A DNA stretch of 64,000 nucleotides from Taeniopygia guttata (Eukaryota > Chordata > Aves > Passeriformes > Estrildidae), in assembly GCF_048771995.1 (NCBI RefSeq), contig NC_133027.1, positions 13,574,001 to 13,638,000 of the forward strand, in the 5' to 3' direction. This document shows positions 27,963 through 42,000 of this stretch, one piece after another. The position numbers and the translations under genes were made by a program. Within the stretch, counting starts at the first letter, position 1. Each line of letters opens with the position of its first letter. Under the pieces are notes generated by a model. The model worked only from the letters and a program-made list of their open reading frames with translations, was not told the DNA's origin and searched no databases.

Positions 27963-30818
27963 GTTTTAAGGACAGGGCCTCTGACCGTGGAAATGCTTAT
28001 CTACGTTTTAGCTTTGAAGTGTGTGGGCTGTGACCCAGCAAGCCTAGCTCGCGTAATTGAATTCAGTTGTTTTCAGCATCACTTCCAAACAAAGTAGTCA
28101 AGTTCTAGTAGTCAAGTTGTAATAGTCAAATATAACTCAGAATGAGCATGCATAAAAAGCTGGAGGAAAGCAGGGTGGCTCTGACTCAGCGGTGGTACCT
28201 GGAAGGCTGACAGGAATGTTCCAAGACCCACAGCAGGTGTTCTGCCCGTGGCCATGTGCACACTGTGGTTCTGTGGCTGATGGATCCTGCTGCCGCTGCT
28301 TGGGTGGGAGTTGGGAGTACTTACAAGTTCTTGATCCCATCACCTGTTAATGGAGAGGAGGTGGGTGTCTATATAATTTCTCAATACTGAAGCTGTTTAT
28401 GGATGTGAGTCCTCATATTGTCTAGTATCACTTATTGAGGCAGAAACAATCATTCCTTATTTTCCATTGATAAAATAACAATAAGGCTTTTATTCTTGAT
28501 ACATAGGGAATTTTGGGTGTCATTTACCTTTCCCTGCATTGAGCTAATGAAATTTACACAGTTCTCTCTCTCAAAGCGCCAAATTTGCTAAACTGGACTA
28601 TTAATTAATTTCCCAGATTCCATCTTGTAGGGCTGCTGGTGAAAAGGACCAATGTGGGTGTGGGTGGTAGGCACTTTGGCTGCATGGAACACATGGAAAT
28701 TCTTGCAGCAGAAAGTACTATAATTTAATTGCTGCTCAGTGTCATACTATCACTACAGCTGTTTCCCAAAGAAGAGGTTTGCCTGCTATTGACAGGACAT
28801 TCACAAAAAGGAAGGAGATGGTAGATAAGCAAATGCAAATATATTACATGCCTTCTATCCTTTGGTTTTTAATACGTGCTGCGGTGATGAGGTCAGTGTG
28901 AAACATTCAGTGACATGTAATTATATATGCATTAAGTGGAAGTTGTTTCACAGTGTCCCTCTCTGAGAGCACCTAATGCACTGAGGTAGGCATGTGAGAG
29001 GAGCAGCACAGCTCTGAGCTGCTTAATTCATGTGGCACGACAGTCCCGCTCAGCGGCTGACTTCCTTTATCCTTTTTTTTTTGCCCATAAAAGGAGAAAA
29101 GTGCTGCCATATGACTCTCTTTAGAATCACAAGATGAGGTTGGGGCCAGAGGGAGGGGGTGGTGGGGGGGAAGTTATTCAGGTAGCTTTGTTTCTTGTAC
29201 ATGATACAAAACATTCTGCTTTCTGTGTTTAATGTGGTGTTACTAGCAAATTATTTGGTAGTATTTCCTTCAACTGACATTGCAATCAGACACTTAATTC
29301 TTAAAATAACTTTTTTTTTTTTTTAATTTGCTTTCTGCATGGATGAGAGATTCTGAAGGGAAGGGATATAAATGAGTTTGGAAGGAGATAACTTCAGTTC
29401 TTAGGGATTAGGCTGTCCTCCAAACCTGCAGACACTTTCCTGCTGGTTGTTAAGGAATGACTGTATGTGGTATTCTCCCATCTTGTGCCAGTGACTGTAG
29501 GTAGGCATGCCTGAATTCATTGCCTAATTTTGCACAGTTAAAAAGCTTCATGTCTGGTTTTTCCAGAAAGCAGATTAATTGGGTGATTCTCTGAAGATTT
29601 GCTCAGAGGTCAAATCTGGACAACTCTGTGCCTTCTCACAAAGTCCTTGAGATCTCTTTTTACAATAAAGCAAGAGTTCCCTGACTTCCTTTGACATATT
29701 CTGACAAAAAGCACAGTTTCTGATGAGGCTCACAGTTTCTACACAGAATGAAGGCAATTAGCAGCTCTAAATGAGTTCCACCCAGTTTCTGGCATGGGTT
29801 ACTAGATGGTGTTTGATGGGCTCCTGATTCTGCATCAGAGTGCACAGCCAGCCCTGGGATGGTAAACTCCCAACCATGCTGCCAGCTAAAGTCCTGTGTG
29901 TGTGTTCAAAACCATCTCTGAGTCGATGGTTCACGGTATTGATCAGCTTGGGCTTAGTCAGCCTTGCTGTTCCCTTTATTTACTGATGCTGTGAAGTGAT
30001 TTGACATAGGGGCATACAAATCAGCTGTCTCTCTTGTCCAGTCCAACACAAGATGTTTTAGAAATCACAGCAAAATATCTGTGCAAACCACACTCTTCTC
30101 TTTGACAACTATGAAAAATGGAGATCTTCAGTGCAAACATTTACTTTCATACAAAGTGCAGCATTTTGTCAAGGAGTCCAAAGGGAGCTGGAGAAAATTA
30201 ACATCTTAGTAATGAACAGTAATTTCCTACATTTCCTAGCATCACCCTTTCTAGTATCACTGTAGGTAATCCTGGGGAGTGAGCAAAAGAACCATACTAA
30301 TTATGGATCTAAAGTAATTTGTTTTTTCTCTAGCTGTTGGTTTTTGGGTGTTTTTTTTGTATCAGAACTAGGATGTAGGCCAAGATCTATAAAAAACAGA
30401 TGTCTGTCTCATGCCTGCAGTGTTATCATCACTAGGATTTAATAAATTTGTTACTTCACGTATATGGGTGGGTTTTTATTGTGTTTAGACTTCTGGTTGT
30501 TTTTCTTGAAAGATCTGACAGTTTTATGGTTTATTGGAGTAATGGTCTTTAGTTGAGTGTTGATGTCATTGTTGAGATATATTTGTCATCTTTTCATCTC
30601 TTTGGAAGACTGAAATTGTACCTGTAGTTCAAGGCACTACAGTTAAAGTATTCATGGGTAAATCAGAGTGTGGGAGTTCATCTGGGACTATTAGGTTGGA
30701 GCAGATGGTTATTAGGTAGATTATTAGGTGGACTCACTGGACCAGATTGGCAGCTGGTATTGCAGCAGTTATAAATGGGTGCTCAAGATTTTACAGAGTA
30801 ATTAGCAGTTTTGTCAAT

Positions 30819-31879
30819 ATTGACATGGGTTGACCCTGGTTGGATGGCAGGTGCCCACCAAAGCTGCTCTGTCACCGCCCTCCTCAGCTGGCAGGGAACA
30901 GAAAACATAATGAAAAGCTTGTGGCTTGAGATAAGTGCAGAGAGAGATCCCTCACCAGTCACTGTCATGGGCAAAACAAGACTCCACCTGGGGAAATTAG
31001 TTTAACTTATTACCAATCATATCAGAGTAGGATAATGAGAAATAAACCCAAGTCTTAAAACACCTTCTTCCCACCCCACTCTTCTTCCTGTGCTCAATTT
31101 CACTGCATATTTTTCTACTTTCCCTCAAAACTGAGAGAAGAAGGAGGAGAATGGAGGTTGCAGTCAGTTCAGCACACCTCTGCTACTCCCTCCTGACATT
31201 CTTTCTCTTCTCCAGCATGGGTCCCCTCCCACAGTTCTCCATAAACTTTTCTAATGTGAGTCCTTCCCATGGCCTTTCAGTTTTTCATGAAGTGCTCCAA
31301 TGTGATCCCTCCCAAGGTATGCAATCCCTCAGGACAGGCTGCTCCAGCATGGGTCCCCCATGGGGTCACAAGTGCTGCCAGCAAACCTCCTCCAGTGTGG
31401 GCTTCCCTCTCCACAGGCCACAGGTCCTGCCAGGAGCCTGTTCCAGGGTGGGCTTCCCACAGGGTCACAGCCTCCTTCGGGCACCCACAGCTCTGCTCTG
31501 GGGTCCTGCACGGGCTGCGGGTGGATCTCTGCTCCCCCGTGGTCCTTCATGGGCTCTGGGAACACAGCTGCCTCACCAAGGGCTGCACCAGGGGCTGCAG
31601 GACAATCTCTGCTCCAGCACCTGGAGCACCTCCTGCCCCTCCTTCTGCAGTGGCCTTGGGTCTGCAGGGCTGTTGTGCTCATGCTCTCACTTTCTCTTCA
31701 GCTGCTCTTTTGCGGCAGATTTTTTCCCGCCTTCTTAACTCAGTTATCCTAGAGGTGTTGCCACCATCACTGATGGGGTCTGCCTTGGCCAGTGGCAAGT
31801 TGTATCATCCCATCCTGTTCCCCTTCACTGCCCTCCCCACTACCAAAACCTGGCCACGGAAACCCAATACACAGTGCCA
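30819..31879 (-). mobile_element. Endogenous retrovirus solo LTR, antisense to the gene
   Basis: About 1.06 kb is abruptly GC-richer than its surroundings and matches, from memory, an LTR type common in bird and especially songbird genomes. In minus orientation it opens TGTATTGGGTTT and ends near AGGGTCAACCCATGTCA, so TG...CA ends are present. No flanking gag, pol or env sequence was seen on either side, so it is a solo LTR left by recombination. It is diverged from the consensus I recall, suggesting moderate age. Family level (ERVL- or ERVK-like) is not certain, and no clear target-site duplication was found. Open frames across it on both strands are not genes. Confidence 0.8.
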
Positions 31880-34800
31880 TTGCACTTAACACTCCAGGGT
31901 GAGGAGTTGGCACTGAAGATGATGATATGCGGGGTCAGCAGTTTCTGAAAGGGTTGTATGTTTTTGTGTTGTCAGAAAGATTTTTCAGTCCCCTATGTCA
32001 CTGCATAATCACATCTATACAAAGATTTACACACAGTAATTCTTGCCAAGTACAATATTTACATCCATATTTGCACCACGGTAGTAGTGTTTTCCTTTGT
32101 AAAGTTTTATGTGCCTCTCTTGTCTTTACAACAACTTCTTGCTGTTATCCTTTTTGTGCAAAATAAGGGTAAATGTTTTCAATTCAGGTTTGCATGAATT
32201 TTTTTAAAGTAATTAATTTGGGAATTCTGACTTGGACCAAAAATACCAATTTGTGAAGACATATATAACTTTGTGAATTATTGAAATAAACCCACAGATT
32301 GTTCCTAAAATGGTGATTTTGTAAGATGAATTTCTTCCTTGCCCATCACTCTTAATGTGGGTGAAGTTTGGAGAAGCAGAATCTCAGCTGTTCATTGGAA
32401 TGCAGTTGATAGACCTATGCCCATTTTATACCAGCTGACAATCAGCACTAATGTTGTACCGGCAGCAGTCCAGGCTTGCCAAAATTAAGAAATCAGATGC
32501 TCATGTTCAGTCTATCTGAACACATTAAAAAGGTCCAAAGCCTAGAGAGTGCACATTTTCCCGTATGCTGCATGTGATACTCATGGAAACACAAATGCTC
32601 AGATGTTACATAATTATGTGGTTCTGTTCCCCTGATTTGAAAGCAACAGCCACCTAGGCAAGGGTGATCTCTTAATTCTGAAACTCATTTGGCTGGTTAT
32701 GGAATTGACTTCTAAAAATTATCTTCTCCAGAAGCAACTGGGTACTGTATTGGTGATGCATGTTCATAGCAGGAACTAAATAAGGAGTGGGTATGGCATG
32801 CGACTCTACTGTTACATTTTTAGTCCTGCTCATGACACAGTTTTGTTCTATGCCAACTAACACTCTCCCAGATAATGCCTAAGCATAGTTCTGGGGTTGG
32901 GACAGACTATGGACTGTTTCCAAAAGTCTGTTTGGATCTGGCTGGGCTGCATGGAGGAATAGGATTTTAGTTGTCCAGCTACAAGCTGTAACGTGTTTGC
33001 TGGTTCCAAGCCCAGAACGTGGCTGTGTGCCCTGGGCTGTTTTATTTTTTGACATATATGTGGCCACAGATCCTGCTTTCCAGGAAGCTGGGATTCAGCA
33101 GCTTCTTTGGGGAGGCAGTGGCAGCATTGTCAATGTGCGCTTAGGAAGGTAGAAGAAAAATTCTTTCAAGCCTGGAAGTAAGAAGCTGTCTGGGAAGCTG
33201 GAAAAATGAGCCAGAGCAACTTAAAATCATGGAATAATTGAGTTTCATATTTCTTTTGTAAGACAAGCCCCAGAGAATACGCAAGTATAATCAGCAATTT
33301 TGAAAGCGTTTAAGTAGATATATATATTTGAAGAATTATGGCCTGGCATTTTAAATCAAAATTAATAACCCGAGTATTAAACAGATGGCATGTACAATAT
33401 CCAGAGGATGTGTATCCTGGCAGTAGAGTAAAACTTATTCCTGACCTAAGCTTTGCCTTCTGTTAGCTAAAGGAGCAGTGCTAATGCAAACCTGAGTTGT
33501 CATGATCCTTAGCTTTTCCCAGGGGAATCCCTGTCTTCATCAACCCTCTTCTAATTGTCCGTTTGCCTCCTGTCTAGGATGTGCAAGTCTAACCTTACAT
33601 TTAGCAAAACTGTAGGGTGTGAAGTTTTGTGTGTGGGTGTTTTTTTTCTTTAAGCAGTGTTAAAGCTATTAGCATCCTAATGACTTAACAGTGTCTGGTC
33701 CAACAGACAGCTCAGGGGTTGACTCTAGTCTGTGGAGCACAGCCATCTGTCTCACCACCTTCTACAGGACATGAGGAGTAGCTGTTGGGATGGCATAGGC
33801 TTCTTGGTAACCTTGTCATGTGTTCCTCCACCTGGCTGTGGTCCAGCGATCCTGACCTCCCAGTCTCCACACGGACAGTGCCATTCCTGGGCTGGGAATT
33901 CCCAGTGCAGTTTGCAGTTTGTGTGGGGAGAGAATCAAAGCTCAGGTCAGGATGCTCTAAGGATGAACTGCCCTGAATTACTGGTATTGCCATTGCATTT
34001 ATCTGCGTAATATTTAAATGGTACCAGGTTGGTAATAGAGGTTTTCATAAGTCTGTGGTTTTTTCTGGTTTTACATTGATAAATGTGTTCAGCTGCTACT
34101 CCTTTTTTGTTTTTATATTTTAACGCAGAATAAAACTCATTGCTTCATTTTGGAACTTGTACATTCTACTTCTTGAGTAAAGGACTTCTAAAACATGAAA
34201 TAATGTTGTGGTTGCGTAGTTAGAAGAGAGAGTTTGGCCTCTGATGCACACTTCCTCTCATTTAACTCTCCTCTTTTGCCTTTGAGCATTATGTAGTCCA
34301 TTCTGTAATGCAGCTTCACTTAACTCCTTATTTCCGAATAGAATTAATTTAGCATCTCTGCTATTTATGCTTTGTGGAATACTGATCGTGCAGCCTTAAT
34401 TATTTCTTACACAGCAGGAAACTTTCAAAATAGCAGCTGTGTTTTTCCTTAAGTCAAATTGGTTGTGAACTATGACTGCTCAAATCCCTGGGAGGATAAT
34501 AAGCTTTACTCCCAGCAGGTCCCCCAGACTATTACACTAAGGCAACCGAACTGACTCCCGTGTTTCATTGTATAAATGCATTTTAACTAGAGATAAATTG
34601 ACTTGCTGCAGCTTCCCAAAATAGTAAAAGAGAATTTTCTCTTCTGTGTTAATATGTGATGGTTTGCCTCCTTGTTAATATCCTTCCCTTAGAGCAGCAT
34701 TTTACTAAAGTTTCAGAGTGCCTTATTTATTTCAGTCCATTTTTTGTCAGGCTGGTGTTTAAGAAATGATGACTTTCCTTTCTTTCTGACTTGCAAATTC

Positions 34801-36005
34801 TCTCAAGAACAAGAGGAGTTGCTCACAAATGCATTTCTTCACGGTGTGGTTAAGTCACAGTGTTGTAAGTGTCTTGATACTTAGTTATTTTCTGCACTCA
34901 TTAAAGTGGTGTTCTTCCTTCCCTCAGCTTTCCTATGGAAAACAGATTCCAATCATAGGATGTTTATCTTCACTTTAAGAGGAATATTTTAAAGATACCA
35001 AACTGTAAACTAAACTTTTCAGAGTGGTTTATCCTCCTTCCCGCCCATGGCAGTGGCTTTCTCACTCAATGGCATCTCTCTCAATCCAAATGTGATACCT
35101 CAGTGAACTTGCCTTGCAGCCCATTCCGTGCAGTTATTGCTCACAGACAATAAAGGCTTTCTGGCATCTGTTTGTAGTCTTTTTTTTAGTGCTCATTTCA
35201 TACCTGCTAATCACATTAACCCTGAAAATTACACTGACATTGTTTTTATATGCCATTTGATTTTGTGTTTTGTTTTGTTTTATACTGAATGAAATTTAGA
35301 TATCTGAGGCAATTTTTTAAAAAGTATTAAAAAGCAGACTTCCAGAATGTTGTATTTGATTAAAAATCTAGTTCAGTCCTAGCTACTACTTGAGTTGTGC
35401 TGAGGGACAGCTATTCTTTATAAGTTGCAAAGGTTTTGTGGTTTTATAATTCAGATGAACAGGAGGTTCTCCTTGATAGTTGCTGGGGTTTTCTTTCCAA
35501 AATTTAGTTTTTCTATATGAATGTAATTAATGCTGGAATTCCAGAGTATTTCAGACCTGTGATTTTTGTTATTGTTGAGTCAAGAGGGAAGCGGACATGT
35601 TTTCTTACATGTTCAAGCACTAAATGCTACACTAAACAGTGGTATTTAGAGCTGATTTTTGCAGCCCTGTAGCACTGGAGGGTCAGGAGTTGTCTCTTAG
35701 TCCATCATTGCTGTGTGGGAAAGGGTGAGTGTCTGGTTCTGTGCAGTGCTGCCAGTCCTTTCCCTGTCCTGAGGTGTTTGTGCAGCAGTCATTCACTACC
35801 CTGGTGTGCGCTAGTATGAGATTAATTGACCTTTGGCTCTGGGAGTAACGCACAGTAGAAGACACCTTGCAGAGTACTCTTTGCTTTTGAAAAAAGGGAT
35901 GTTATTCTCTCTTGAAGGCATTTAAGTAACTTTTCTGATTTTTACTCATTAATTCAAACAGTTTCATTACTAACGATCCTTTTAAATAAATTTTAAAATC
36001 CACAG

Positions 36006-36056
36006 ATTGCAGCCTCTGTTTAAGTATTGGGAAGGCTCTGGATCATCTTCAACAAG
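36006..36056 (+). other. Candidate 51-nt 5'-UTR exon
   Basis: A CCACAG acceptor and an AAG/GTAAGC donor bracket 51 bases. The donor is strong and the polypyrimidine tract is weak. Joined after the CpG-island exon, it would close the first-exon upstream frame early with a TAA at 36,021-36,023. The frame starting at its second base is open, but has no start codon and no recognised similarity. Support comes from splice signals and position only. Confidence 0.35.
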
Positions 36057-39000
36057 GTAAGCGTCAACTCTGGTACTTTCAGACTTGCACAGAACAGCTG
36101 TGGAGCAGATTTGAACATCATCAATGATAAATGAACACTCAGCCCTCGTTGAATACCATCTTTTATGCAGTTTTACTGTTGCATCTCACTGACGCTTTCA
36201 GAATGCTATCTGGGTATAATATTCTCGCCTTGAGGTTTTTATTTGTTTGCTTTTCTTATTATAGAGCAACAATTGAGAATTCTTCTTCCCATGTACTTTT
36301 TTCATTTACTCTACTGTTTGTTTTGAGTCATTTCACTGTTATTGTTCTGGTCTGTCTAAACCCTTGGGACAGAATTGGCTTAGGCAGAGAGCAGGATTTG
36401 TTCACATCCCGTTTGAAGTCCTGGCTCTATGATTTTTATGGGTCTTCTACTACCATTTTTTTTTTCCAAATTTTGACTGAGTTCCCATCAAAGTGTCTGA
36501 AATACAAATTGCAAATACCATGCATTCCTACAGAACTGGAGAGAATTTGCAGCCAGCAGCAAAATAATGATAAAAAAAAAAAATTGTTCTTCCCCTAGAG
36601 AGAGGGAGTTCCCCGACTTGACCAGGTACTAATTGGTTCAAAGATTTGTTTCCACAGAGGAGCTATTCATAATTAGTTCCCTGTGTGGGTGTTCTACTTG
36701 GGAAATTAGTGTTACATTTTGATATAATTTAATCTGCATTTATAATGAATTGTTACAATATGCAGTAAGGAACGTATTTTTAGGAAAAAAGCCCCAGTCT
36801 GCACTGCGCACACAAGTTTAAAGAGATAATTCCTCTTTAGGCAGCAATCAAGGTTACTGTTTTGAAGTTAAATGAATAAAAGTCCATAATTAGATTAAAC
36901 CCAGTTTTTAGTCACATATTTATAAATATAACTGCAGAAACACAACTGTGTGTTTTTCAACGCCAAAACCTAATGAAGCTGAATTAAGCTGATTTATGAA
37001 CTGGATGGTTGACCTCTGAGGCTATGAGGATAGTGAAACTGAATATTTGGGAAAAGTGTTTGTGGAGCTATATTACTATTATTTAGGTTATGATTGAAAT
37101 TGAAGTTCACTTCCAAGCTTTTCTATAGTGGCTTTATTTTCCTTGTTACTTTCACCTTTATTCTGGGAGCAAGCTTGCATCTGTCTTATTTTATTTAGAG
37201 AGTTGAAAAAGTAACATTAAAATAGCTGTCTGAGTAGAACCTTAAGAAGGACCTGGTCACTTTGTTTTTCTAGTGATGTCCCCTGCTCCAACACTTTGTA
37301 AATGAAATGATCACTATTGGGCATTTAAATTACATTCTTTATTTCAGTCATTTCAAAAGATTGGAAAACTAATTTCTGAACTTAGAACTGCTTTAACTGG
37401 ACTTTTTTCAATATAAATATTATTTTAAATAAATATAGCCTTTGTACTAAATTGCTAAATGTTTTGGAAATGTATTCCATTCCCATTATTTCATTATTAT
37501 ATCTTTTAATTCTTAATATAATGCATACCCTTATCAGTGCACATTATTTCCTTTGCCTGTACCAGTCTTGGCCACAGCTTGTTATAAAATCCCACTTATC
37601 TGCTGAATCTATTCAGCAGAATTATATGGGATAAAATTTAGTTTGAATACCTGATCATTTCAACCCAGCTGCATTTTTTAATGGTATGACTACAAAAATT
37701 TTTGGATGTTACAAATCTGACTTTCAATAGAACAACTTCTATTTCTCATGGAAATGTCTTTTTTAAACTAGAAAGTTTTATTGCAAAATTGAGATAGGGA
37801 AGAGCAAAGCCAACCCCAAGTGTAATCTTGAATGTTTTTCATGACAGACGGACGTTGAATGTTTAGCATCACCTCTTTGGGTTTTTGAATGTGAATTGGA
37901 ACCACTTTATTTCTAGGTAAGACATAACTGTGTGTCTGTGTTAAATATCCTCTTCCTTTTATATGTGAATTCTGAGAAGGCTAAAGAGTGCACTATGCTG
38001 GACTTTGCTTTATGCAGTGTTTATGTGTTTGTTAAATGAGTCCAATGTTACTTGAGATTTTAAGTGCTAATAGTTCATTTGTCCTAAACGTCTATATTCC
38101 CTGAGAGAAACCACACCAGCCACTCTGTATGGTCAGTATATGTACAGGACTTTATTTTGTGATCAGTTATATAGTTGTTCTATTAGCTCATTGCCATCTA
38201 GAGGGGTTAGCTGAGTACTGTCTGCCCCTTCTCTTGCATCAACACCTTCACTCAGCAGGATGTGGTGGTTTAGGGAATTTAATGCTGAAAATCTGTGGGA
38301 TTGCAAAGGCTTCCCTGAGGATTACTCCTCTGTGAGTTTAGACCTCTGCATCAGCTCACTGCAGATTCACAGAAGTACTGGTATCAATGCAAGGGAATCA
38401 GTGCCAATACCTGCAGCACCAAATTGTTTTATTGGCTTTAAACTTCTTATTTCTCTCTGCTTCAAGAAAAGGTTTGATACATGAGAAGGACTATGAAGAG
38501 GTTGTGAACAGCTGCAAACTTCAATAGCTGAGGGGAAAGCAGAGGGTGATAGAGATGAACTAGAAGGTTTTGATCTGTAGATATAATTAAAAGAAAATTT
38601 GTTTCTGGAAACAAGGTACTTCTTTGTGACATATTAGAGGTTGTGCCAGTCTGGCTTCTTGTGTTTTCTACAAAGATTATAGGGACCAGAAGGGACATCT
38701 CTGTCACACTTCACATGCAACCAGGTTGTGGTCAGCACTGCACTGAGGCTGCGGGGCTGAGAGTCACGGGCATCGGTTCTGGTTGTGACCCAAACCGAGC
38801 TGTTTGCCAGCCCTTCCTGGATTGCTGGGAAGCGTGAAGCAAACAGGACATTTGACCTGGAGCACTTGCAGCATGTAACACCTAAAATCTGAAAGGCAAT
38901 AGTATCTTAACTGAACTGTCAGTAGTAAGGCTGTGCGAGATGGCAGCTTTGATCCAGTAGGTTTCTTGGAGAGATGGAAGCCATTGCCTATGGAAAGGAT

Positions 39001-42000
39001 TCTTTAAGTTAACCCTGCTTTAGTAACAGTGAATGTTGTGATTAATTCAACTTGCTGTGAACGCATCCAGTAAGTGGTACTGTGGGCAAAAGACCATGAA
39101 AACTTCCATTTGCAGGCAAAAACAAGCCCAACACAGCAGCAGCCTTGACTGGGTTTCTATCAAAGCCAGTTCACTCCCAGGTGGAGTCTAGACAGTCTGT
39201 CAAAAAGGTGTTTGCTGATCATGTGGAGGTTTGTTCAAAATAAATAAAGGCACCTGCAGTGGTAGAAGGCATAGAGATTCATCACTTTAATGTCACAAAG
39301 GATGTGGAACCAGCGTAGCTGAAAGACAGCAAATATTCCAGTTTCATTTCATTGGATGGGTCAACAAACCCAGGTCTTAGGAAGGAGGTGGATTGGAAGG
39401 GTGGCAGGAGAGACTTCAGATGAAAGACTGCAATCAGAGCTTTGACAGTGTCTGCAGGGTAGAAAATTGTTCTCTGTGTTTTAAACTACTGATGTGAACT
39501 TGTAAGGACTGTATACATAACCAGCAAAGCTATTTTGCATATTTTATTTTTAGGTTTTACTTTCTTCATTAAAAGAGCTTCCAACCTCCTATTTTGTTAC
39601 AGTGATATGGGAGTTGAAATAGGAATTATGTACGTAACATACCTATTAAATTTTACAGTAGCATTTCAACTAAGATTAATGGCCCAGGATGATCCTGAGC
39701 CAAAGAGGAATCTCAAAACCAGGTGTTCAGCATGGACTTCTGCATGTGTGTGACAGAACAAGTAGAATGAAAAGGAAAAATAAAAGAAAATGGTAGGAGT
39801 GGAGATGAATACTCTTGATGTGACAGAAGAAACAGGAAATGGGGAGGAGAAAAAGAAGGGTGAAATGAGGAAATAAAGATTTGATTAAATTATGGACTAT
39901 TTAATATTTATTCCATATAAAGTTAATAATACTATAGCATGGTTCACTGTTTTTATTAAGTTCATTGGTAGAAAATAATAAACTGGTAGGAATTACATCT
40001 GGTAAGAAAATTAATTACTATTTTTTTACCTGATACATTTTTGAAGTCTAACTGTTGGCTATTAGACCTTTTACAGTTAAGACTTTTTTCAAAATGAACC
40101 CCTCAAATATGACTTTGCTGATCTTAAAGATTAATTTTTTTCAGACTCACCAAATAGAAACTGCAGAAACATATGAAGACTTTTGTGTAAAAAGAAAAGT
40201 TCTGAAAATAAAATCTTAATATAAAAATGAAAAGCCAATACTAAATTCTAAATGCAGCAGAATCAATGTTTTGTGCTCTAAAGTTTGGGATGTTTGAGCT
40301 GTACTGGGAACTTTACATGATAAGGTTTTCATTTCTGTCAGTGCAGAGGAAAATTGAATCTTGTAGACTGTTTTTAAAATGCCAGTATTCTTTACAACTT
40401 TCAAAAAATGTGACATGAATTATTGCTTTAGTTCTCCAGAGTTTGAATGGTCCCTATCAGATTAGATAATAGTATAACTGTTTTCCGAAGCATTTTGTGT
40501 ATGTTGTGATCTATTACTGTTGTTTTTTTAAATGACCTTGGGAGGAGGAGAATATGGGGTGGGAAGGGAGTAAAGTGTTTTCATTTTCAATTTCCCATTT
40601 TCTAAGAATACATTGGAAAGTTTCTTAATTAAATACTACCATAATGGACAGTTGGAAGATGAACTGATTATATTCAGGTCTTTACATGGTAAGTATGGTC
40701 TTAATATAGTAACTGCTTGACAAGAATTAGGCATCGTTTTCCAACAAAAGTAGTGTGGAGTGTTTAAGATGAAGTTAGCAGTGCAGGGAGAGCAAGATGA
40801 AACATTTAGCCTAATCCAGACAATTAAGTTGGATGTCTGAAGTAGGGTTCACTAACTGCTTAAGGATTGATGTTGAGTGCCAGAATTAATATCTAAAGCC
40901 GAATCTCTGGAGTGAATTTGTACTTCACACACAAATGTGTCCTTAGTTTACCTTAGGCCATGATAACTTACTAACATCTCAGGTATCTTGATAAAATGAG
41001 GAACACTGTGGTTGTAGAATTTCAGAATGCATTTCAAACATTTTTATAAAGTAATTAAAAGTTTATAAACAAGTTGATAATGTTTCACACCTGTTGCTGT
41101 ACAGGTTGTGAGATGGTTTTTATCTCACAGAGTATCTTGTACAGGCATGTTCTGTATGGTTATGAGGAGTACCACATAATGAGGTTTTTAACACAGGCTT
41201 CTAGTTAATTCATTGCCAGGTATTTTACAGAGACAATGCATAAATGTGTTTCAGGGAGAACTGTGAAGAAAAGGACTGTACTGATTGTAGGGGTTGCCTT
41301 GTACTTTTTGCCAGATGTGTTTTCCCAAGAACTGGGCACACTCTCAATCTGGAATTCAGCTTTATGCCAGATTTTGGTCTGTAGTGCTAGTCTGTGACTC
41401 AGAGCCTAAAATTAAAAGTCTTTTCCTGAGTTTTACATCCTCAGAGAATGATGGTTTTCCAGCAGCTGTTAATGATGAGGTATCTGCTAATTTACAGGCA
41501 CCTCAGTGAAACTTCATGAAATTTTTGAAATTAAGGGTAAATTTTTTCAGAAGTAGCAAAATACACAAACTCAGTTACTTCGTCTGAAACAAAAGCTCTA
41601 ATTTTTCACCTGTGGGAAAAAATAAACCCTTGTATTATCTCTTTTTTAATAAAAAAGTCTTTCAAATGTCTTTTTCTTTAATGAAAAGTATTGCAAGCCC
41701 TTTTTTTGCAATGTTCACCTTCATTAACACAACTTGCTGACTTCCTTCCTCAGCTGCAGTTCTTCCTACACTCAGAGGTCAGCAAAGAGCAAGATCAACA
41801 AGCCACACATCTGGCTGTCTCTCTTTCCAACTGGAACAAAGAAACAATTTTTTAATGGCTTTTTGAGTTAATTGTAAACAATTTGGTTTTGGAGTCGCTG
41901 ACTTGCAGCAAATGTTTGTCGTAGGCGGATGTAGGGAAGAAGGACTATGTCCTAATGCAATTCCTCTGTGGCCAGCGAGGAGAAAAAAACACTTAAAAAA

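Larger units (their letters stand above)
20367..36005 (+). other. Putative first intron
   Basis: Begins at the strong donor in the CpG island. Apart from the island's 3' half and a solo LTR at 30.8-31.9 kb, it is AT-rich unique sequence without recognisable exons. The segments around 22,430-22,560 and 34,250-34,450 look like conserved noncoding DNA by texture only. Confidence 0.45.

Noticed and set aside
31151-31889. Plus-strand frames of about 195-206 codons near 31.2-31.9 kb
   Set aside because: They lie antisense within the solo LTR, in overlapping frames, and follow repeat sequence, not a gene.
36131-36598. A 155-codon hydrophobic plus-strand frame
   Set aside because: AT-rich composition makes Phe/Leu/Ile-rich frames by chance; it ends in a poly-Lys run from a poly-A tract and shows no recognised domain.
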